Origin: Pseudokineococcus lusitanus
GTDB taxonomy: Bacteria; Actinomycetota; Actinomycetes; Actinomycetales; Quadrisphaeraceae
DNA: 64,000 nucleotides
Assembly (NCBI RefSeq): GCF_003751265.1
Contig: NZ_RJKN01000003.1
Span: 248,001 to 312,000 of the forward strand
Direction of reading: 5' to 3'
The notes under the pieces are model-generated. The model ran no database searches. It saw nothing but the letters and a program-made list of their open reading frames with translations, and was not told where the DNA came from. How positions within the stretch are numbered: position 1 is the first letter of the stretch; each line of letters starts with the position of its first letter. A program made the position numbers and the translations under genes. This document shows positions 11,660-19,532 of the stretch, piece by piece.

Positions 11660-12769
11660 TCAGGCGGCGGCGACCTCGCCCAGGGCCTCGGCGGCGCCGC
11701 GCAGGCGCCGCAGGGCGGCCCGGGCCGCGGCCGGGGAGCGGTCCTCGAGGCCGCCGGCCGGGGTGAGGACGACGTCGGCGAGCCCCGCGGCGGGCAGGCC
11801 GACGCGCCGCCACGGCACGGCGACGGCGTCGCGCGCCGCCTCCACGTCCGGCGTCGTCCCCGCCGCGGCGGCCGAGGACGACGGCACGCCCGCCCACAGC
11901 CGCACCCCCGCCTCGACGGCGGCGGCGACGGCGTCCCAGCCCGGGGTGCCGAGGCGGTCCACGTCGACCCCGACGCCGTCCGCGCCCGCGGCGACGAGCA
12001 CGCCGACGGGGGCCCCGGCGCCCCCGCAGCGGACGACGACGTCGGTGGCGCCGGCCCGGCGGGCGCCCGCGACGACCGTGCGGAGGGCCACCTCGACCTC
12101 CTCGGGCCGCACCGGCTCGAGGTGCCCGAAGCCGCTGCTGCGCCGCAGGCGGCCGTCGAGGACGGAGGGCAGCGACGGCTCGTCGAGCTGGACGACCCAG
12201 CGCGCGCCCGGCACGGCCCGGCGGAGGGCGGCGAGGTGGTCGACGAGGCCCTCGGCGAGGGACTCCGCGAGGTCGCGGCGGGCGCCGGCGTCGGAGACCG
12301 CCCGCTCGCCGCGGTGCAGGCGCAGGGAGGCGGCGAGGGTCCACGGGCCGGCGACCTGCGCCTTGAGCGGGCCGTCCCAGCCGTCGGCCGCCTCCGCGAG
12401 GGCGTCGAGGTCGGCCCGCCGCCACGCGTCGGCGCGGGCGGCGTCGCGCCCCGGACGGTCGACGAGGCGCCAGCCGGAGGGCTGGAGGTCGACCGCGAGC
12501 CCCGCGAGCAGGGCGGCCGTGCGCCCGACGGGCTCGGACCCCGGGCCGCGGGCGGGCATCTCGACGACGTGGGGCAGGCCCGGCGGCGTCGTCGGCTCGC
12601 CCAGCTCCCCCAGCACGGTGCGGGCGGCCTCGAGGGGGTCGCCCGCGGGCCAGCCACCGGTGCCCGTGACGCGGGCGAGCAGCGGCTCGCGGGACGCGGG
12701 CTCCGCACCGTCGGCGGCCCCGGCGGTACCGAGGGGGTCGTGCGGGGCGCCGTGCGGGGGCTGCGTCAC
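11660..12769 (-). CDS. MetE-like (UROD/MetE fold) protein
   Basis: 369 aa, related to the C-terminal barrel of cobalamin-independent methionine synthase and normally annotated that way in this conserved spot between mnmA and ligA. Visible family marks are QVAGPWTLAASLRLHRGE (about 138-155), VVQLDEPSLPSVL (192-204) and TPAGGLED (336-343). The methionine-synthase zinc site looks incomplete: Cys248 remains (VVRCGG), but no His lies two residues before it and the Cys of the usual TPxCGL motif is Gly339. Methyl transfer to homocysteine is therefore doubtful. It has its own -10 box 6 bases before the GTG and a hairpin separating it from mnmA, so it is probably transcribed alone. Confidence 0.8.
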   Translation of the reverse strand: MTQPPHGAPHDPLGTAGAADGAEPASREPLLARVTGTGGWPAGDPLEAARTVLGELGEPTTPPGLPHVVEMPARGPGSEPVGRTAALLAGLAVDLQPSGWRLVDRPGRDAARADAWRRADLDALAEAADGWDGPLKAQVAGPWTLAASLRLHRGERAVSDAGARRDLAESLAEGLVDHLAALRRAVPGARWVVQLDEPSLPSVLDGRLRRSSGFGHLEPVRPEEVEVALRTVVAGARRAGATDVVVRCGGAGAPVGVLVAAGADGVGVDVDRLGTPGWDAVAAAVEAGVRLWAGVPSSSAAAAGTTPDVEAARDAVAVPWRRVGLPAAGLADVVLTPAGGLEDRSPAAARAALRRLRGAAEALGEVAAA

Positions 12770-12775
12770 GCACCG

Positions 12776-12781
12776 ACGGTA
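12776..12781 (-). promoter_or_regulatory. -10 box of a probable leaderless metE-like promoter
   Basis: TACCGT on the minus strand ends 6 bases before the GTG at 12769. Confidence 0.5.
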
Positions 12782-12784
12782 GTC

Positions 12785-12809
12785 GGCGGCGGGCCGACGC
12801 CCCGCCGCC
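12785..12809 (-). terminator. Hairpin just after mnmA
   Basis: Nine-base arms (12785-12793, 12801-12809) with a 7-base loop directly abut the mnmA stop codon at 12810. It overlaps the -10 box region of the metE-like gene's neighbourhood, so it may separate the two transcripts. Confidence 0.45.
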
Positions 12810-13892
12810 TCAGCGGGCGGCGGCCACGGTCGTCGAGCCGACGACCCGCGTGCCGTCGTAGAGCGCCAGCGTCTGGCCCGGCGCGACGCCGCGCACCGGC
12901 TCGGCGAGCTCGACCTCCACGGGGTCCGTGCCGGTGAGCACCGCGGGCACCTCCGCGCCGTGGGCGCGCAGCTGGGCGCCGAGGCGGGCGCCCGCCGCCG
13001 GGGCCGGGCCGCACCACACGGGCGCCCCGCCCGTGACCGACCGGCGCTCGAGCCGCTCGGCCGGGCCGACGACGACGTCGCCCGTCACGACGGACAGGGA
13101 CAGGACGTAGCGCGGCCGCCCGTCCGCCGCCGGGGTGCCGAGGCGCAGGCCGCGGCGCTGGCCGACCGTCAGGCCGACGACGCCGTCGTGCTCGCCGACG
13201 ACGGCGCCGCTCTCGTCCCGGACGACGCCGGGCGCCGACGGCACGCGGGCCCGGACGAAGCCGCGGGCGTCGCCGTCGGGCACGAAGCAGATGTCGTGGC
13301 TGTCGGGCTTGTCGGCCACGGCGAGACCGCGGTCGGCCGCCTCGGCGCGCACGTCGTCCTTCGTCGCGACGTCGCCGAGCGGCAGCAGCGCGCGCGCCAG
13401 CCGGTGCGGCGGCACGACGGCGAGGACGTACGACTGGTCCTTCGCGGCGTCGCGGGCGCGGTGGAGCGTCGGCGGCCCCTCCCCCGACGCGGGCGGCTCG
13501 AGGCGTGCGTAGTGGCCGGTGGCGAGGGCGTCGAAGCCGAGCGCCAGGGCCCGGTCGAGGAGGGCCGCGAACTTGACCCGCTCGTTGCACCGCACGCAGG
13601 GGTTGGGGGTGCGGCCCGCGGCGTACTCGGCCGTGAAGTCGTCGACGACGTCGGCCGTGAAGCGCTCGGAGAGGTCCCACACGTAGAAGGGGATGCCGAG
13701 GCCGTCCGCGGCCCGCCGGGCGTCGCCGGCGTCCTCGACGGTGCAGCAGCCGCGGGCCCGGGCGGGGCCCCCGCCCTGCGCGCCGCGGGACAGCGCGAGG
13801 TGGACGCCGACGACGTCGTGCCCGGCGTCGACGGCGCGGGCCGCGGCCACGGCGGAGTCGACGCCGCCGCTCATGGCGGCGAGGACCCTCAC
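12810..13892 (-). CDS. mnmA: tRNA-specific 2-thiouridylase
   Basis: Thiolates uridine-34 of Lys, Glu and Gln tRNAs (360 aa), adenylating the base and taking persulfide sulfur. The PP-loop motif SGGVDS is at residues 8-13; the catalytic pair is Cys99 (NPCVRC) and Cys202 (SHDICFV). The GTG start overlaps the stop of the upstream cysteine desulfurase (GTGA), consistent with that enzyme being its sulfur donor. Confidence 0.96.
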   Translation of the reverse strand: MRVLAAMSGGVDSAVAAARAVDAGHDVVGVHLALSRGAQGGGPARARGCCTVEDAGDARRAADGLGIPFYVWDLSERFTADVVDDFTAEYAAGRTPNPCVRCNERVKFAALLDRALALGFDALATGHYARLEPPASGEGPPTLHRARDAAKDQSYVLAVVPPHRLARALLPLGDVATKDDVRAEAADRGLAVADKPDSHDICFVPDGDARGFVRARVPSAPGVVRDESGAVVGEHDGVVGLTVGQRRGLRLGTPAADGRPRYVLSLSVVTGDVVVGPAERLERRSVTGGAPVWCGPAPAAGARLGAQLRAHGAEVPAVLTGTDPVEVELAEPVRGVAPGQTLALYDGTRVVGSTTVAAAR

Positions 13893-15205
13893 CGGGGCGC
13901 CCCGGCGACGAGCGGCCGCGACGGGGCCGCGGGGCGCGGGGGCGTCGCCGTGGCCGCCCGGGCGCGACGCGCGGCGGCGACGACGTCGGGCAGCGCGGCG
14001 AGCAGGGCGTCGACGTCCTCGGCGGTGCTCGTGCGGCCGAGGCTCACGCGGAGCGCCCCGAGCGCGTCCTCGCCCGTGGCACCGAGCGCGGTCAGCACGT
14101 GGCTGGCCTCGAGCGCCCCTGCGGCGCAGGCGCTCCCGGTCGAGACGGCGATGCCGCGGGCGTCGAGGAGGTAGAGGAGGGCGTCGGCGTCGCAGCCGGG
14201 CAGGGTCAGCAGCGTCGTCCCCGGCAGGGAGCGCGCCGGGTCACGCGTGCCGCGCAGGACCGCCTCGGGCGCAGCCCCTCCCGGGGCGGGCGACGCCGAG
14301 GGACTGCCGAGGACGCCGTCGAGCAGCCGCTCCCTGAGCCCGCGGAGGCGGGCGGCGACGGCGGGCCGCTCGGCCGCCGCGGCGGTGAGCGCGACGGCGA
14401 GGCCGCGGGCCTGCGCCGCCGCCGGCGTGCCCGCGCGCAGGCCCCGCTCGTGGCCGCCGCCGTGCTGGACGGCCGCGAGGGCGGTGCCGCGCCGGACGAG
14501 GAGCGCGCCCGTGCCGACCGGCGCCCCGACCTTGTGGCCGGAGACCGACAGCGCGGCGAGCCCGCTCGCGGCGAGGTCGACGTCCTGCGTGGCGGGGGCC
14601 TGGACGGCGTCGCTGTGCACGGGGACGCCGTGGGCCGCGGCGAGCGCGACGACCTCGTCGAGGGGCTGCAGCGTGCCGGTCTCGTTGTTGGCCCACATGA
14701 CGCTGACGAGCGCCGTCGCCCCGGGCGCGGCGGCGAGCGCGGCGGCGAGGGCGTCGGTCCGGAGCCGGCCGACGTCGTCGACGGGCACGACGACGAGCTC
14801 GACCACCCCGGCGGCGGCGAGCCGTCGGGCGGGCTCGAGGACGGCCGGGTGCTCGACGGCGCCGACGAGCAGCCGGCGGCGCGCGGGGTCCGCGGCCTGC
14901 CGGGCGCGGACCAGTCCGGCGAGGGCGAGGTTGTCGGCCTCCGTGCCCCCGGAGACGAGGACGACCTCGTCGCCGCGGGCGCCGAGGGAGGCGGCGACCT
15001 CCTCGCGGGCGTCCTCGAGGACCTTGCGGGCCCGCCGCCCCTCGGCGTGGGCGGACGAGGGGTTGCCGACGTGCGCGGCCTCGGCCAGCAGGGCCTCGAG
15101 GGCCTCGGGACGCACGGGCGTCGTCGCGGCGTGGTCGAGGTAGACCCGCCGCGGCGCAGCGGCCGGCGTCCCGCGCTGCGTCCCGGGGAGGGGGTCCGTG
15201 GTCAC
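13889..15205 (-). CDS. Cysteine desulfurase (NifS/IscS class)
   Basis: PLP enzyme (438 aa) that turns cysteine into alanine and an enzyme persulfide, here most likely supplying MnmA. The fold-type I signature [15 protein letters not shown] is at 22-36, His119 (VEHP) stacks on PLP, Lys225 (SVSGHKVG) binds PLP and Cys360 (STGSACAAG) carries the persulfide. There is a Ser/Pro/Gly-rich insertion near 300-315 and an Ala/Pro tail. The GTG start is placed by homology and by a TACCCT hexamer 6 bases upstream. First gene of a two-gene operon with mnmA. Confidence 0.95.
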   Translation of the reverse strand: MTTDPLPGTQRGTPAAAPRRVYLDHAATTPVRPEALEALLAEAAHVGNPSSAHAEGRRARKVLEDAREEVAASLGARGDEVVLVSGGTEADNLALAGLVRARQAADPARRRLLVGAVEHPAVLEPARRLAAAGVVELVVVPVDDVGRLRTDALAAALAAAPGATALVSVMWANNETGTLQPLDEVVALAAAHGVPVHSDAVQAPATQDVDLAASGLAALSVSGHKVGAPVGTGALLVRRGTALAAVQHGGGHERGLRAGTPAAAQARGLAVALTAAAAERPAVAARLRGLRERLLDGVLGSPSASPAPGGAAPEAVLRGTRDPARSLPGTTLLTLPGCDADALLYLLDARGIAVSTGSACAAGALEASHVLTALGATGEDALGALRVSLGRTSTAEDVDALLAALPDVVAAARRARAATATPPRPAAPSRPLVAGAPR

Positions 15206-15211
15206 CGCACG

Positions 15212-15217
15212 AGGGTA
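15212..15217 (-). promoter_or_regulatory. -10 box of a probable leaderless desulfurase promoter
   Basis: TACCCT on the minus strand ends 6 bases before the GTG at 15205. Confidence 0.5.
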
Positions 15218-15238
15218 GGCACCCGCGCCGACCGTCGT

Positions 15239-15268
15239 CCCCGCCCGGGCCCCGTGGCCCGGGCGGGG
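15239..15268 (-). terminator. Terminator of the M28 peptidase gene
   Basis: Perfect 12-base arms (15239-15250, 15257-15268), six-base loop, 7 bases after the M28 stop and just upstream of the desulfurase promoter. Confidence 0.65.
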
Positions 15269-15275
15269 AGGGGCG

Positions 15276-16739
15276 TCAGCGCGAGGGGCCGGCCAGGCGG
15301 TGCGCGGCGCTGCCGACGAGCTCGAGCGAGACCTGCAGGCGCTCGAGGCTGATGTTGCGGGCCACCGTGTCCTCCGGGGAGTGGTACGGCGGCTCGAGGA
15401 CCGGCTGGCCGGCCGCCTCGCCGCGCCAGGAGAAGTTGCCGGCGGCGATGCCGACCTCCTGGAAGGACTGGTGGTCGCTCGCGCCGCGGGTGAAGACGGG
15501 CGTGAGCCGCGGGCCGTAGCCGAGCCGCTCTGCGGCGCCGACCACGGCGTCGGTGGCCGCGTTGGCCTGCCCGTCCCACGAGAGGACCCAGTACCGGTCG
15601 GCGGGGTCCCAGCTCGTCGCGACCATGTCGTTGTTGAGCACGGCGACGAGGCGGGCGCGCTCCTCCGGCGGCAGCTGCGCCACGTGGTACCGGCTGCCGA
15701 CGAGGCCGAGCTCCTCGGCGCCCCAGAGGGCGACCTTGACGGCGCGCTGCGTCGCCATCGGCCGCAGCACCCGCGCCAGCTCGAGGCAGAGGCCGGTGCC
15801 GGAGCCGTCGTCGTTGGCGCCGGGCGCGCCGATGACGGTGTCGTAGTGGGCGCAGACCATGACGGCCTCGCCGCCCGGCGCCGGCGCCAGCCGCCCGCGC
15901 CGCTCGGCGAGCACGTTGGACGACGTGAGGCCCGTGTACGCGGTCGTCGAGACCTGCAGCGAGAGCGGGCCCGTCGCGAGAGCGGCACGCAGCCGGGCCT
16001 TCTGCGCCTGCGCGACGCCGACCACCGGCAGCGGCGTCGGCTCGACGAGCGTCGGCGACGAGGCCGAGGTGCGCCGCACGGGGTCGGCGGCGTCGGCGGG
16101 CAGCCGGACGACGGCGACGGCGCCGCGGGCGGCGGCCACGGGCACGGCGGCGCGCAGCACGTCGAGCGTGGCGGCGTCGACGAGCACGACGGCGCCCGCG
16201 AGGTCGGCCGGCCACTCGCCCGTCGGCAGGGTCCCGAGGTCGACGACCGTGCCCGTCACGGTCGTGCCCAGCCCGCCCTGCGCCGAGGCGCCCACCTGCC
16301 AGCAGAGGTCGTCCGGGAGCGGGGCGGCGCCAGGGGCGGCCGCGAGCTCGCCGAGGAAGCGGTCGGCGGTCGGGAAGGACTCGAGCTCGACGGTGTAGCC
16401 CAGGCCGTCGAGGACGCCCGCGAGGTAGTCGCGGGCGGCGTGCTCGGACGGGGTCCCGCCGATGCGGGGGCCGATGCCGTCGGCGAGGGCCGAGATGTGC
16501 TCGAGGGCGCGCTCGGCCGACGCCCGCGTGACGACGGCGCGGTCGGACGGGAGCAGCGCCGGGGGGCGGACGGCGCCCGGCCGGCGGTCGTCGGCGCCCC
16601 AGGCGGGCAGCGGCAGCAGCGCGCCACCGCCCAACGCCCCGGCGAGGCCGGCGAGCGCCGTCCGCCGGCGCGGGCCCGGGCGCGGCGGCGTGGTGGGCGT
16701 CGTCAGGGGCACGGACGTGGGCGGCGTGGGCTCGGGCAC
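15276..16739 (-). CDS. Tat-exported M28-family zinc aminopeptidase
   Basis: 487 aa exported peptidase. The N-terminus carries a twin-arginine signal (RRRTALAGLAGALGGG, about 24-40) with cleavage near PAWGA. A protease-associated (PA) domain is inserted at about 150-240. The M28 core shows HYDTVIGAPGANDDGSG (about 295-311, His and bridging Asp zinc ligands) and ALWGAEELGLVGS (about 334-346, Glu general base and Glu ligand). It resembles secreted bacterial aminopeptidases that trim peptides outside the cell. The GTG at 16739 has a GGAAGG Shine-Dalgarno 8 bases upstream. It is divergent from glgX. Confidence 0.9.
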   Translation of the reverse strand: MPEPTPPTSVPLTTPTTPPRPGPRRRTALAGLAGALGGGALLPLPAWGADDRRPGAVRPPALLPSDRAVVTRASAERALEHISALADGIGPRIGGTPSEHAARDYLAGVLDGLGYTVELESFPTADRFLGELAAAPGAAPLPDDLCWQVGASAQGGLGTTVTGTVVDLGTLPTGEWPADLAGAVVLVDAATLDVLRAAVPVAAARGAVAVVRLPADAADPVRRTSASSPTLVEPTPLPVVGVAQAQKARLRAALATGPLSLQVSTTAYTGLTSSNVLAERRGRLAPAPGGEAVMVCAHYDTVIGAPGANDDGSGTGLCLELARVLRPMATQRAVKVALWGAEELGLVGSRYHVAQLPPEERARLVAVLNNDMVATSWDPADRYWVLSWDGQANAATDAVVGAAERLGYGPRLTPVFTRGASDHQSFQEVGIAAGNFSWRGEAAGQPVLEPPYHSPEDTVARNISLERLQVSLELVGSAAHRLAGPSR

Positions 16740-16796
16740 GGAGGACCTTCCGACGGGGCGATCCCGACCATCCGGACGGAAGGGACGGGACTCGCG

Positions 16797-16825
16797 ACCG
16801 TAGGGCGGTACCGGGTGCGGGACAA
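16797..16825 (-). promoter_or_regulatory. Candidate promoter of the M28 peptidase gene
   Basis: On the minus strand TTGTCC (16820-16825) and TACGGT (16797-16802) are 17 bases apart, giving a leader of about 50 bases with a Shine-Dalgarno. Confidence 0.4.
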
Positions 16826-16916
16826 GGGCCCTGCCGGTGACCCGCAGCACCTCGGCGGACGGGTGGTGGGCGCCGCCGCACCTCGCCGGGTCGCCCGGCT
16901 GGCACAGTGGGCGCCC

Positions 16917-19175
16917 GTGCCGACCGATGGGAGCAGCGTGAGCAGCGACGCCCCCGCCCCCGGCGCGCCCGGCGACGGCGGCACCGTCCGACCGGGCCGT
17001 CCGCACCCCCTCGGCGTCCATCTCGTCCCCGGAGGCGCGGGCGCGGCGGTGTACGCGCCGCACGCCGAGGCGGTCGACGTCGTCCTGCTCGACGGGCCCG
17101 CGGACGGCCCCCTCGAGGAGCGCCGCGTCCGGCTCCCCCACCGCACCCACGGCGTCCACCACGGGCACCTGCCCGGCGTCACGGCCGGGCAGCGGTACGG
17201 CCTCCGCGTCGACGGGCCGTGGGACCCGGCCCGCGGCCACCGGCACAATCCCGCCAAGCTCCTGCTCGACCCCTACGCCCGGGGCCTGGCACGGGAGGTG
17301 CGGCCCGACGCGACGCTCTTCGCGCACGAGGTGGACGACCGCTGGGCGCCCGTCGACGGCCCCGCGTCCGAGGGCGGGGCCCGTCGGCGCAGCGACCTCG
17401 ACTCGGCCGCCGCGGCCGCGGTCGGCGTGGTCCTCCCCGGGCGCACGGCGGACCAGGACGCCCGGCCGCGGACGCCGTGGGACCGCACGGTCGTCTACGA
17501 GGCGCACGTGCGCGGGCTCACCGCCGCCCACCCCGACGTGCCGCCGGAGCTGCGCGGCACCTACGCGGCGCTGGGGCACCCCGCCGTCGTCGGGCACCTC
17601 GTCGACCTCGGCGTGACGGCGCTCGAGCTGCTGCCCGTCCACGCCGTCGCCGACGAGATGTCGCTCGTGCGCCGGGGGCGCCGCAACGCCTGGGGCTACA
17701 GCACGCTCGGCTACCTCGCGCCCGCGCCGCGCTACGCGAGCGCCGCGGCCCGCGCGGGCGGGGCGGCGGCCGTCGAGGCCGAGCTGGCGGGCGCCGTCGA
17801 CGCGCTGCACGCCGCGGGCCTCGAGGTGCTGCTCGACGTCGTCTACAACCACACGGCCGAGGGCGGGGTCGAGGGCCCCAGCCTGTCCTTCCGCGGGCTC
17901 GGGGCCGCCGCGTACTACCGCCTCGACGCCGCCGGCCTCGACGTCGACGTCTCGGGCTGCGGCGGCACCCTCGACGCCTCGTCGGCGCGCGTGGTGGCCC
18001 TCGCCCTCGACTCGATGCGGCACTGGGCGACGACGTACGGCGTCGACGGATTCCGCCTCGACCTCGCGCCCGCCCTCGCCCGCGGGCGCGACCTCGGCTT
18101 CGACGCCGAGCACCCCTTCCTCGTCGCGGCCCGCGCGGACCCGGTGCTGGCCGACCTCAAGCTCGTCGCCGAGCCCTGGGACGTCGGGCCCTTCGGGTGG
18201 CGCACGGGGCAGTTCCCGCCGCCCTTCGCCGAGTGGAACGACCGCTTCCGCGACGACGTCCGCACCTTCTGGCTGGCCGACGCCGCGCGCGGCCGCCGCG
18301 GCGAGCCCGGTGGCGGCGTGCGCCACCTGGCCACCCGGCTCGCGGGGTCCGCGGACCTCTTCGCCCACGGCGCCGCGACCGACTCCTCGCGGCGCGGGCC
18401 GCTGGCGTCGGTCAACTTCCTCGCCGCGCACGACGGCTTCACGCTCGCCGACGCCACCGCCTACGAGCACAAGCACAACGAGGCCAACGGCGAGGACAAC
18501 CGGGACGGCCACGGCGACAACCGGTCCGACGCGCACGGCGTCGAGGGGCCGACCGACGACGAAGCCGTGCTCGCGGCCCGACGGCGCTCGGTGCGCAACC
18601 TCCTCGGCACCCTGCTGCTGTCGGCCGGCGTCCCGATGCTGCTCGCCGGCGACGAGATGCTGCGCACCCAGGGGGGCAACAACAACGCCTACTCCCTCGA
18701 CGACGCCTCGGTGTGGGTCGACTGGGAGGCCCTGCGCGCCGGCGGCCCCCGCGCCGACCTCGTGGCGACGACGCGCCACCTCCTCGCGCTCCGGCGCGAG
18801 CACCCCGCCCTGCGCCGCAGCACCTTCGCCGCGGGCGCCCCCGTCCACGACGACGGCACCACCGACCTCGCCTGGTTCGCGCCCGACGGCCGCCGCATGA
18901 CGGAGGACGACTGGCACGACGGGCACCGCCGCACCCTGCAGATGCTCCTCCACGGCGCCCCGACGGGCGGGTCCTCGCTGCTGCTCGTGCTGCACGCCGG
19001 GTCGGTCGAGCAGGCGGTCGCCCTCCCCGGGCGCCCCTGGGCCGCCACGTGGGACCTGCTGTGGGACAGCGAGGCCGAGCGCCCCGAGCACGTGGCGCCC
19101 ACCACGGTCCACGACGGCGGCGGTCTCGTCGTCGGGCCGACGTCGCTGCTGCTGCTGGCGGCGCGGCCGGCCTGA
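16917..19175 (+). CDS. glgX: Glycogen debranching enzyme GlgX (GH13 isoamylase type)
   Basis: Cuts alpha-1,6 branches in glycogen, working with GlgP (752 aa from this start). A CBM48/isoamylase N domain is followed by the GH13 barrel: VVYNHTAEGG (about 310), GFRLDLAPAL with the nucleophile Asp near 382, VAEPWDVGPF with the acid/base Glu near 419, and NFLAAHDGFTLAD near 503. A stretch rich in Asn and Asp (HNEANGEDNRDGHGDN) is typical of GlgX. GTG at 16917 is the longest sensible start; GTG at 16938 has a GGGAG four bases upstream and could be used instead. It lies close to glgP and the GlgE genes but is transcribed alone. Confidence 0.93.
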   Translation: MPTDGSSVSSDAPAPGAPGDGGTVRPGRPHPLGVHLVPGGAGAAVYAPHAEAVDVVLLDGPADGPLEERRVRLPHRTHGVHHGHLPGVTAGQRYGLRVDGPWDPARGHRHNPAKLLLDPYARGLAREVRPDATLFAHEVDDRWAPVDGPASEGGARRRSDLDSAAAAAVGVVLPGRTADQDARPRTPWDRTVVYEAHVRGLTAAHPDVPPELRGTYAALGHPAVVGHLVDLGVTALELLPVHAVADEMSLVRRGRRNAWGYSTLGYLAPAPRYASAAARAGGAAAVEAELAGAVDALHAAGLEVLLDVVYNHTAEGGVEGPSLSFRGLGAAAYYRLDAAGLDVDVSGCGGTLDASSARVVALALDSMRHWATTYGVDGFRLDLAPALARGRDLGFDAEHPFLVAARADPVLADLKLVAEPWDVGPFGWRTGQFPPPFAEWNDRFRDDVRTFWLADAARGRRGEPGGGVRHLATRLAGSADLFAHGAATDSSRRGPLASVNFLAAHDGFTLADATAYEHKHNEANGEDNRDGHGDNRSDAHGVEGPTDDEAVLAARRRSVRNLLGTLLLSAGVPMLLAGDEMLRTQGGNNNAYSLDDASVWVDWEALRAGGPRADLVATTRHLLALRREHPALRRSTFAAGAPVHDDGTTDLAWFAPDGRRMTEDDWHDGHRRTLQMLLHGAPTGGSSLLLVLHAGSVEQAVALPGRPWAATWDLLWDSEAERPEHVAPTTVHDGGGLVVGPTSLLLLAARPA

Positions 19176-19197
19176 GCCGGGCCCCTGCGCCGACCGA

Positions 19198-19230
19198 CCG
19201 GCCGGGCGGACGGGCGGGCTGCCCGGCCGG
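19198..19230 (+). terminator. Hairpin after glgX
   Basis: Ten-base arms (19198-19207, 19221-19230), 13-base loop, 22 bases past the glgX stop. Confidence 0.5.
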
Positions 19231-19491
19231 CTTCGGCGGCCCGGCCGCGTCGCTCCGCCCCCGGGTCCGGCGGCAGGCCCACCGCGCCGCGGTGAGGAGC
19301 TCGCGTCCGGCCCGGCGAGGACCTGCTCGGCCGGCGCGCCCCCGCCGCCGGCGCGCGCCCCGGGGACCACCAGCCCTCACCCGCGCGGAGGACAGCCGTC
19401 GGCGCGACGACCGGTCCGTGGTGACTCGACGGGGTCCCGGCAGCGACCCGCGGAGGTGTGGACAGCGGGAGCGGATGTCGGGCCCCTCCAC

Positions 19492-19497
19492 TAGACT
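19492..19497 (+). promoter_or_regulatory. -10 box abutting the LexA site
   Basis: TAGACT (TANNNT) directly touches the LexA palindrome, so bound LexA would cover the transcription start. No good -35 at the right spacing. Confidence 0.45.
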
Positions 19498-19513
19498 TCG
19501 AACACACGTTCGA
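19498..19513 (+). promoter_or_regulatory. Perfect SOS box (LexA operator)
   Basis: TCGAAC-ACAC-GTTCGA, an exact match to the actinobacterial LexA consensus TCGAAC-N4-GTTCGA, 19 bases before the HNH gene start codon. It predicts LexA repression and induction by DNA damage. Confidence 0.85.
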
Positions 19514-19532
19514 CGGTGAGGGAGGGGTGGCG

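Larger units (their letters stand above)
19176..19532. other. 357-base intergenic region between glgX and the HNH gene
   Basis: Holds the glgX hairpin at its left end and the LexA box and -10 hexamer at its right end. The middle (about 19235-19485) has no gene, RNA or repeat that I recognise. Confidence 0.6.

Noticed and set aside
15276-19370. Extension of the M28 frame back to 19370 (1,364 codons)
   Set aside because: The added part is antisense to glgX and has no homology; the Tat signal and ribosome site fix the start at 16739.
19458-19532. Start of the HNH gene at 19458
   Set aside because: This would put the LexA box and -10 hexamer inside the gene; the ATG at 19533 has a good ribosome site.
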